11,041 bases of DNA from an uncultured Actinomycetes bacterium (GTDB lineage: Bacteria > Actinomycetota > Actinomycetes > Nanopelagicales > Nanopelagicaceae). Shown piece by piece: positions 6,626 to 11,041 of this stretch (its first letter is position 1; every line of letters starts with the position of its first letter). Location of the stretch: positions 1-11,041 of the forward strand of contig CAIUSQ010000224.1 in NCBI GenBank assembly GCA_903901905.1, written 5' to 3'. The position numbers and the translations under genes were made by a program. The notes beneath the pieces are model-generated. The model made no database searches. It was not told the origin of the DNA and saw only the letters and a program-made list of their open reading frames with translations.

Positions 6626-6993
6626 CTAGGACTACTTTTCAGCAGGCCACCATGTAGGCTTTCTGCCTCTTTTTCAATTGTGAGAATGTGGACGCTAATC
6701 TCCTCAAGCGCGCGCAATGTCTGCGGCTTGTCGAAATGTCTGATGAAGCTGATCTCATAGCCGATCTTGGTGGGGTCTTCCTTCTTCTTTGCATCTAGGG
6801 TGGCCTTCATGCCGAGGATGGCCTCTTTGGTGGGCTCAAGCACGGAATCGAGGCGGCGAATCACAACCATCGGCAGGATCACATCGCGGTACTTCCCGCG
6901 GACGTACAAGTCGCGCAGGACGTCATCGGCAATACCCCAATTAAAGCTCGCCAGCCAGCTGACGTTGCTCTTGCCCTGTAACTCTTGAGCCAA
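6622..6993 (-). pseudogene. hsdM: Internally deleted type I methylase subunit HsdM (mini-HsdM)
   Basis: 123 residues from TTG 6993. Residues 10-66 (SWLASFNWGIADDVLRDLYVRG... then DVILPMVVIRRLDSVLEPTKEA) are the N-terminal region of HsdM, the SAM-dependent modification subunit of type I R-M. Residues 72-110 (DPTKIGYEISFIRHF, then LRALEEISVHILTIEKEAE) match the extreme C-terminus of the same family. The several-hundred-residue core between them, with the SAM motif and NPPY, is absent, and the junction near residues 68-73 is in frame. It cannot methylate DNA. The open frame, an AGGGGG ribosome site and ATGA coupling to the DUF262 gene are all kept, so it may still be translated, either as a leader for coupling or as a small adaptor. 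No hsdS or hsdR is found in the window. A pure decay product is the simplest alternative. Confidence 0.82.
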
Positions 6994-6997
6994 AAAG

Positions 6998-7003
6998 CCC
7001 CCT
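6998..7003 (-). promoter_or_regulatory. Ribosome binding site for mini-HsdM
   Basis: AGGGGG on the minus strand lies four bases before TTG 6991-6993. It supports the TTG start and suggests the reading frame is still translated. Confidence 0.55.
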
Positions 7004-7110
7004 ACCTGGCGCTGCCTTTAGCGGTACGTGCGCCGTATCCCCGTAATGGTACGCGCTGAGGCTCCTTCAGAAGCGTGCCAGCTTCATGGCAGAGGGAGGG
7101 CTATGGCTTT

Positions 7111-8118
7111 CTATGCCTTGCGCGGCCTTGCCCACCGCTCCTGGCCCTGAGGATAGATCACGCTGTTGTGGTGTTCGAGGTAGCCCCACTGCTCTTTCCG
7201 GAAGGGTTTTGAATCCCGCACATCATTAAGGTGCCAAGCGTCGATGACGTACTTAGGGAGTGCCTCAGCAATCCTGAGTTCTCCTGAGGGAAGGAACGTC
7301 AGGAGCCCCTTATCGAAGAGTAAGTCGATATGCGGCGAAAGAAGTAGGCCATTCGCACCATCGAGTCGCTCCTTATTGTCGGAATCTTTCCACGGCTTAA
7401 TGTGGCTTGCGCGCAGTAGGCGACCCTCTGAGACGCCAGTCACCCGACACATCGGATTGAGGTTGGCAACACGCGCCTTGAAAAGCCCTTGCCCACGCCG
7501 GGCCTTAGAAATCTGCACTTGTTCAGTTTCCGGGATCTCTGTACCGATTGCCGCGGCAACTTCACGATCTGTCCAGGAGTCAAGCTCCGTCTGAGGGTCG
7601 ATCGCCTTTAAGGCGCTTAACAGTGGTGGGTTCTGCTGTTCCACTACGGCGAACAGGCTTTCTGCGAACGGCTGCTCGAGTGCAGTGAGGTAGAACTCCT
7701 TGCCTCGACCCTCCGTAGTGAGAGGGGTGTATTTTTCACCAAGCAGCGGTGCAAGCGTTGACCAGTAATCTTTTGGGCTCACCTGGCTCTCAAGCTTTAC
7801 AAAGGCCACCTCTACATACCATCCGTCTTCGTTCCACAGAGCGCCAATTCGCTCCGTAAACGGATTGCCAGCCGGTGACGCAGGCGACGTGACAATGCCT
7901 ACTGCCTTGATCTGTTGCTGCGCATAGGAGAAGACAATGTCGCCCGGTTGTACCTGAAGCATGAACTCGTAGAACGGATTCTTCATGCCGTTCTTCTTCA
8001 ATTGGGGTGACCACATGTAGCCGCCACCTACCTCTTCCTCAAACGTCTTGTTCTGGTTCACCCACCAGTACTTGAGGTTTGAGTTGAATTCGATGGGCAT
8101 CTGAAAGAGGTTGTTCAT
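7111..8118 (-). CDS. HNH endonuclease with EVE-like N-terminal region
   Basis: 335 residues. The N-terminal part (about 15-110) has KYWWVNQNKTF, the strand PGDIVFSYA (58-66), IKAVGIVTSPA (70-80) and WYVEVAFVKL. This is the pattern of EVE/PUA-like domains, which bind modified bases. The C-terminal HNH_2-type nuclease (about 222-280) has C224-RVTG, the first His in ASHIKPW (H239), ERLDGANGLLL with N256, and SPHIDLLFDKG with H263. All core HNH residues are present. Such fusions occur in defence islands and are predicted to cut DNA with modified bases; this is inference from the domains. ATG 8116-8118 has only a weak ribosome site. A downstream Met (residue 7) is no better. It is divergent from sbcD, and 117 bp upstream of mini-HsdM on the same strand with no clear terminator between, so one transcript may cover all three minus-strand genes. 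Confidence 0.85.
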   Translation of the reverse strand: MNNLFQMPIEFNSNLKYWWVNQNKTFEEEVGGGYMWSPQLKKNGMKNPFYEFMLQVQPGDIVFSYAQQQIKAVGIVTSPASPAGNPFTERIGALWNEDGWYVEVAFVKLESQVSPKDYWSTLAPLLGEKYTPLTTEGRGKEFYLTALEQPFAESLFAVVEQQNPPLLSALKAIDPQTELDSWTDREVAAAIGTEIPETEQVQISKARRGQGLFKARVANLNPMCRVTGVSEGRLLRASHIKPWKDSDNKERLDGANGLLLSPHIDLLFDKGLLTFLPSGELRIAEALPKYVIDAWHLNDVRDSKPFRKEQWGYLEHHNSVIYPQGQERWARPRKA

Positions 8119-8177
8119 CTAGTCATCTTAGCGTGCAGACTACGCAGGCGAGCAGCTCGATTCCCTGACTGCCGTGC

Positions 8178-8227
8178 GGGGGAAGAAGTGCGCCTGACCC
8201 CTATAGATCTTCCCCGAAATCAACCAA
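8178..8227 (-). promoter_or_regulatory. Weak promoter and 8-bp inverted repeat upstream of the HNH gene
   Basis: On the minus strand TTGGTT (plus 8222-8227) and TATAGG (plus 8200-8205) are 16 bases apart, a weak sigma-70-like pair. An inverted repeat, GGGGAAGA (8179-8186) and TCTTCCCC (8208-8215) with 21 bases between, flanks the -10. It could be an operator or a leader hairpin. No T-run follows either arm. Confidence 0.3.
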
Positions 8228-8254
8228 AGTGCGAGCCAAACCACAGATTTATGC

Positions 8255-8282
8255 TTGACATACATGAGGAATGCTCTAAATT
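8255..8282 (+). promoter_or_regulatory. Promoter of sbcD, apparently giving a leaderless message
   Basis: A consensus -35, TTGACA (8255-8260), a 16-bp spacer, and -10 TAAATT (8277-8282; four of six to TATAAT). If the last -10 base is at -7, transcription would start at or within a base or two of 8289, the A of the sbcD ATG. No room remains for a Shine-Dalgarno, and none is seen. Confidence 0.55.
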
Positions 8283-8288
8283 GCTGGA

Positions 8289-9434
8289 ATGCGCCTCATC
8301 CACACATCAGACTGGCACTTTGGAAAGCGTTTCCTTGGCTATGACATGCTCCCACTTCAGGCTATTTTCTGCGATTGGTTTGTTGACCTTGTTAGGCAGG
8401 AATCAATCGATTGCGTATTAGTTTCCGGGGATGTTTTTGATCGCGCTAATCCGAAAGAGGATGCGATTAGGCTCTTGGACGATTTCCTCTTCCGAATCCG
8501 AGACGCCGGCGCATCAATCGTACTAATCACCGGGAACCACGATTCGGCAGAGCGGCTGAACTTTGGCGCTGGCTTTATGGCGGGAAGCGGGCTGCATATT
8601 CGCGCCGAACGCCTAGAGATCGCAGACATTGGTAAGCCCGTTATTGTGACCGGCAAGGATGGAGATGAAGTTGAGATCTTGCCTTTACCTTATTTAGATC
8701 CTGAGCGCGTTTCGCATAAAGTGGGCACGATTCGAACTCATGAATCAGTTCTTCGCGCAGTTGTCGCACAGAAGATTGGACAGTTAAGAAATCCAGCTCG
8801 CGCTATTGCGATGAGCCACTCGTGGGTCACGGGGGGAACCACTTCGGATTCCGAGCGTAACCTTACAGTTGGTGGCACCGGTTCCGTTCCAATGGATTTG
8901 TTTGACGGGTTTGGCTACGTGGCCCTAGGTCACCTGCACCGCCCACAGGAATTAGGCAATGGCCGGATTGTTTACTCAGGAACGCCTATGCCATATTCGT
9001 TCTCGGAGGACCACGAGAAGTCGGTGCGTATAGTAAGCACGGACAGCCTGGGTATCACCTCAAAGACCGTAGCGTCAACCGTTGGTCGTCCAGTAGCCAC
9101 CATCGAAGATACCTTAGAGAACATCCTCTCATCGAGTCAGTTCAAAAAACATGAACAATCCTTCGTCCGCGTTCGTATCACGGACCCTAACTTTCAGGTT
9201 GGTGTCATGGAACGAGTGCGCGCCCGTTTCCCATTTGCCCTCGAATTAGCACAGAACTCTTTGACGGTGCAGGGACAACTCAATGTGGAACGCCTTCAGA
9301 GGCTATCTAAGCGTAGTGAAGAGGAAGTTGTTCATGAGTACACGAGAGCAACATGGCCGGATGGATTCGACACGTTTGAACAAACATTTGTTAACGACGC
9401 AATAGCATCCGCGCTCACTAAAGATCGCTCATGA
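8289..9434 (+). CDS. sbcD: Nuclease SbcCD, subunit D
   Basis: 381 residues, normal length for SbcD, the Mre11-type metallophosphoesterase nuclease of the SbcCD complex. All metal-binding motifs are visible: SDWHFG (D8, H10), SGDVFD (D48), TGNHD (N83, H84, D85), AMSHSW (H177) and GHLHRP (H215, H217). The canonical N-terminus MRLIHTSDWH fixes the start at 8289. With SbcC the protein opens hairpins and trims blocked or protein-bound DNA ends; it acts in the cytoplasm on DNA. The stop overlaps the sbcC ATG as ATGA, so the two are translationally coupled. Base composition is intermediate, below that of trpS. Its placement beside three restriction-type genes suggests that it belongs to the defence cluster or marks its right edge, but sbcCD is also a common housekeeping pair. 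Confidence 0.96.
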   Translation: MRLIHTSDWHFGKRFLGYDMLPLQAIFCDWFVDLVRQESIDCVLVSGDVFDRANPKEDAIRLLDDFLFRIRDAGASIVLITGNHDSAERLNFGAGFMAGSGLHIRAERLEIADIGKPVIVTGKDGDEVEILPLPYLDPERVSHKVGTIRTHESVLRAVVAQKIGQLRNPARAIAMSHSWVTGGTTSDSERNLTVGGTGSVPMDLFDGFGYVALGHLHRPQELGNGRIVYSGTPMPYSFSEDHEKSVRIVSTDSLGITSKTVASTVGRPVATIEDTLENILSSSQFKKHEQSFVRVRITDPNFQVGVMERVRARFPFALELAQNSLTVQGQLNVERLQRLSKRSEEEVVHEYTRATWPDGFDTFEQTFVNDAIASALTKDRS

Positions 9435-11041
9435 AGCCGCTAAGCCTCTCATTTTCCGGAATCGGCCCCTATCCTGGGCGCGTAGAGATCAACTTCAACG
9501 AACTAAACCCCAAGGGACTCTATCTCATTGTTGGGCCGACTGGTGCGGGAAAAACCACTCTATTTGACGCCATGGCTTACGCACTCTACGGCAGGGTCGC
9601 GAGCGACCGTGCTTCAGACATAGTCAGCGCCTATGAAGACCATCTTCCGCCAGAAATTGAATTCACGTTCTCTCATGGCGGTCGCACATACATTGTTCAC
9701 CGTGAACTCGCCACACCTAGCAAGCCGTCAATTCCTCCAAGCAAACAGTGGCTCCGCGAGTTCAACCTAAAAGGAGAAGAGCTAAACACCGTGACGGGCA
9801 CAAAAGCCGTCTCTGAGAAATGCAGTGCGGTGACTGGACTGAACGTTGATGAGTTTCTTCAAGTTATCCTTTTGCCGCAGGGAAAGTTTCAACGATTCTT
9901 GATGGCGACGGGTTCCGAGAAGCAAAAAGTCCTGCAAACTATTTTTGGCACAATAATCTATCGAAAAGTAGTAGACGAGCTGCGCGAAACGGCTGATCGA
10001 CTGAGAGCAGAAGTTTGGCGCGATGAAGCAACTGTTCGTGAACAATGGGCTGTCATCGATGCGAATTTTCAGTCGCTCCACAATAACGCAGTATTCGAGG
10101 CGCTCCCAGATCCGCACGAAAACATCAGTGCCACGGTCGCATTCGTCGCCGAACGCCTAGTAGAGCTTCTTGCCCTCGACAAGAGCGGGCGCGACGCGCT
10201 AATGAACGCGAAAAGCCTCCACACAAAAGCAAAGCTTGATACCGATCGGTTCGACAAGTTTACTCAGTTGCAAACCTTTCGTGAGCAGCAAACAGGCGCC
10301 AAAAAGCAAATTGACATGTTTAAGAAGCGAATCGTGGCTCACGATGGTGCTGTACCGGTTGTCGAAGCAGCTAACGCGCAGAAAAAACTAGCAATAGAAT
10401 TAGCTGAAGCTCAAAAGTCTGTGGTTTCAGCACGCGCTTCTCTCAAGAATGCCGCTACTCAGCTCAAGACTTCTGCTGATGTGACAAAAGCATTCACCGC
10501 TGCCATTGAAAAATCATCGCCAGCGGAACTATCAAGTGAGCTTACTAAACTTCAAAGTACTTTAGGTAATTGTGATCAGGCCTACAAGGAGTTGTCAAGT
10601 TTACGTCAAGCGATCAAATCTAATGACGTCGAGCAACGTGAACAATTGAGCGAGCTCCGTAAACTTCATGCAGAATACGCGAAGCGGAAACGTTTAGCGG
10701 CTCAAGCAAAACGCGATCTTGGAGCAGCACGCAACAAGGTGAAGGGTTTAGCCGCCGCTACTTCCGCAGTTTCTCAGTTAGAGAAGCTCCGTGAGAAGGC
10801 AGACGTCGGTGGTGCTAAGCGCACACTGATTGCAGTAAATTCTGGGCTCAGAACAGCACTGCACCGATTTGAACAAGCAAACGCGAAGCTCCAGTCTGCG
10901 TTAAATCTCCGCGCGAAGGAACTAGCGGGTCAACTGGCGGCAACCCTCCTGGAAGATGAAGCATGTCCGGTATGTGGGTCTACGACGCACCCGCGTAAAG
11001 CTAAGTCGTCTACCTCGACGGCGAATGTCGAGGTCGCCGAA
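9431..11041 (+). CDS. sbcC: Nuclease SbcCD, ATPase subunit C (5' part; runs off the window)
   Basis: 537 codons are present and the frame is open at the right edge. SbcC is the Rad50/SMC-like ATPase partner of SbcD. The N-terminal half of the ATPase head is complete: a start typical of the family (MKPLSLSFSGIGPYPG), Walker A GPTGAGKT (35-42) and the Q-loop segment ILLPQGKFQRFL (Q150). A long Ala/Lys/Glu/Leu-rich coiled coil runs from about 175 to 500. The zinc hook CPVCG follows (C512 and C515), then THP, where two arms join through zinc. The second coiled-coil arm, signature motif and Walker B would lie beyond 11041. ATG 9431-9433 overlaps the sbcD stop. The head sequence reminded me of actinobacterial SbcC, but this was not tested. 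Confidence 0.96.
   Translation, partial: MKPLSLSFSGIGPYPGRVEINFNELNPKGLYLIVGPTGAGKTTLFDAMAYALYGRVASDRASDIVSAYEDHLPPEIEFTFSHGGRTYIVHRELATPSKPSIPPSKQWLREFNLKGEELNTVTGTKAVSEKCSAVTGLNVDEFLQVILLPQGKFQRFLMATGSEKQKVLQTIFGTIIYRKVVDELRETADRLRAEVWRDEATVREQWAVIDANFQSLHNNAVFEALPDPHENISATVAFVAERLVELLALDKSGRDALMNAKSLHTKAKLDTDRFDKFTQLQTFREQQTGAKKQIDMFKKRIVAHDGAVPVVEAANAQKKLAIELAEAQKSVVSARASLKNAATQLKTSADVTKAFTAAIEKSSPAELSSELTKLQSTLGNCDQAYKELSSLRQAIKSNDVEQREQLSELRKLHAEYAKRKRLAAQAKRDLGAARNKVKGLAAATSAVSQLEKLREKADVGGAKRTLIAVNSGLRTALHRFEQANAKLQSALNLRAKELAGQLAATLLEDEACPVCGSTTHPRKAKSSTSTANVEVAE

Noticed and set aside
7023..7053. Two GGTACG direct repeats in the gap before mini-HsdM.
   Set aside because: Only six bases each and not tied to a recognisable promoter; probably chance.
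9782..10117. 111-codon minus-strand frame.
   Set aside because: Antisense to sbcC, which has clear Walker A, Q-loop and zinc-hook motifs.
1..11041. CRISPR array, tRNA, rRNA, transposase or integrase.
   Set aside because: No regularly spaced repeats, cloverleaf sequence or matching protein motifs were seen by eye on either strand.

Overview
The window is bacterial chromosomal DNA. It holds a defence-gene cluster next to a housekeeping gene. The left edge is the GC-rich 3' end of a tryptophanyl-tRNA synthetase gene (about two thirds G+C in a sampled stretch). Base composition then drops abruptly to about 40% in the genes that follow, and recovers to an intermediate level from about 4.5 kb onward. 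This suggests that DNA was acquired immediately downstream of trpS. The taxon cannot be named safely: the TrpS tail, the HsdM remnant and SbcC do not point to one lineage.

Region 1 (2-483): the trpS tail, then a 58-codon frame starting inside the trpS stop codon. It looks like the N-terminal stub of a larger defence-type protein. Region 2 (464-4282) is a compact, AT-rich type II restriction-modification locus of an uncommon layout. Two PD-(D/E)XK-like nuclease genes (R1, R2) lie on the plus strand. They converge on two DNA-methyltransferase genes (M1 with TSPPY before DPFAGSGTT; M2 with FSGSGT before HPPY) on the minus strand. R1 and R2 overlap, M1 and M2 share ATGA, and R2 and M2 overlap tail to tail. 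Two nucleases plus two methylases fits a heterodimeric enzyme with an asymmetric recognition site, as in BbvCI, BsrDI/BtsI or BspD6I. M1 has a candidate extended -10 promoter with a perfect 9-bp inverted repeat over its -35 region, and a 15-codon upstream ORF that overlaps its GTG start.

Region 3 (4523-8118), all minus strand: a 335-residue protein with an EVE-like N-terminal region and a C-terminal HNH nuclease; then a 123-residue remnant in which the first ~70 and last ~50 residues of a type I HsdM are joined in frame without the methylase core; then, coupled to it by ATGA, a 700-residue GmrSD-type DUF262-DUF1524-DUF5655 protein. The last is a predicted type IV, modification-dependent enzyme. 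No hsdS or hsdR is present here.

Region 4 (8289-11041), plus strand: sbcD and the 5' part of sbcC, coupled by ATGA. They encode the Mre11/Rad50-type SbcCD nuclease. A TTGACA-16-TAAATT promoter sits so close to the sbcD ATG that the message may be leaderless.

Together the genes form four layers of DNA discrimination or processing: a classical R-M pair, a modified-DNA nuclease, an EVE-HNH protein likely also sensing modified DNA, and an end-processing nuclease. The most unusual points are the four-gene R-M architecture and the mini-HsdM kept in translational coupling with the DUF262 gene.
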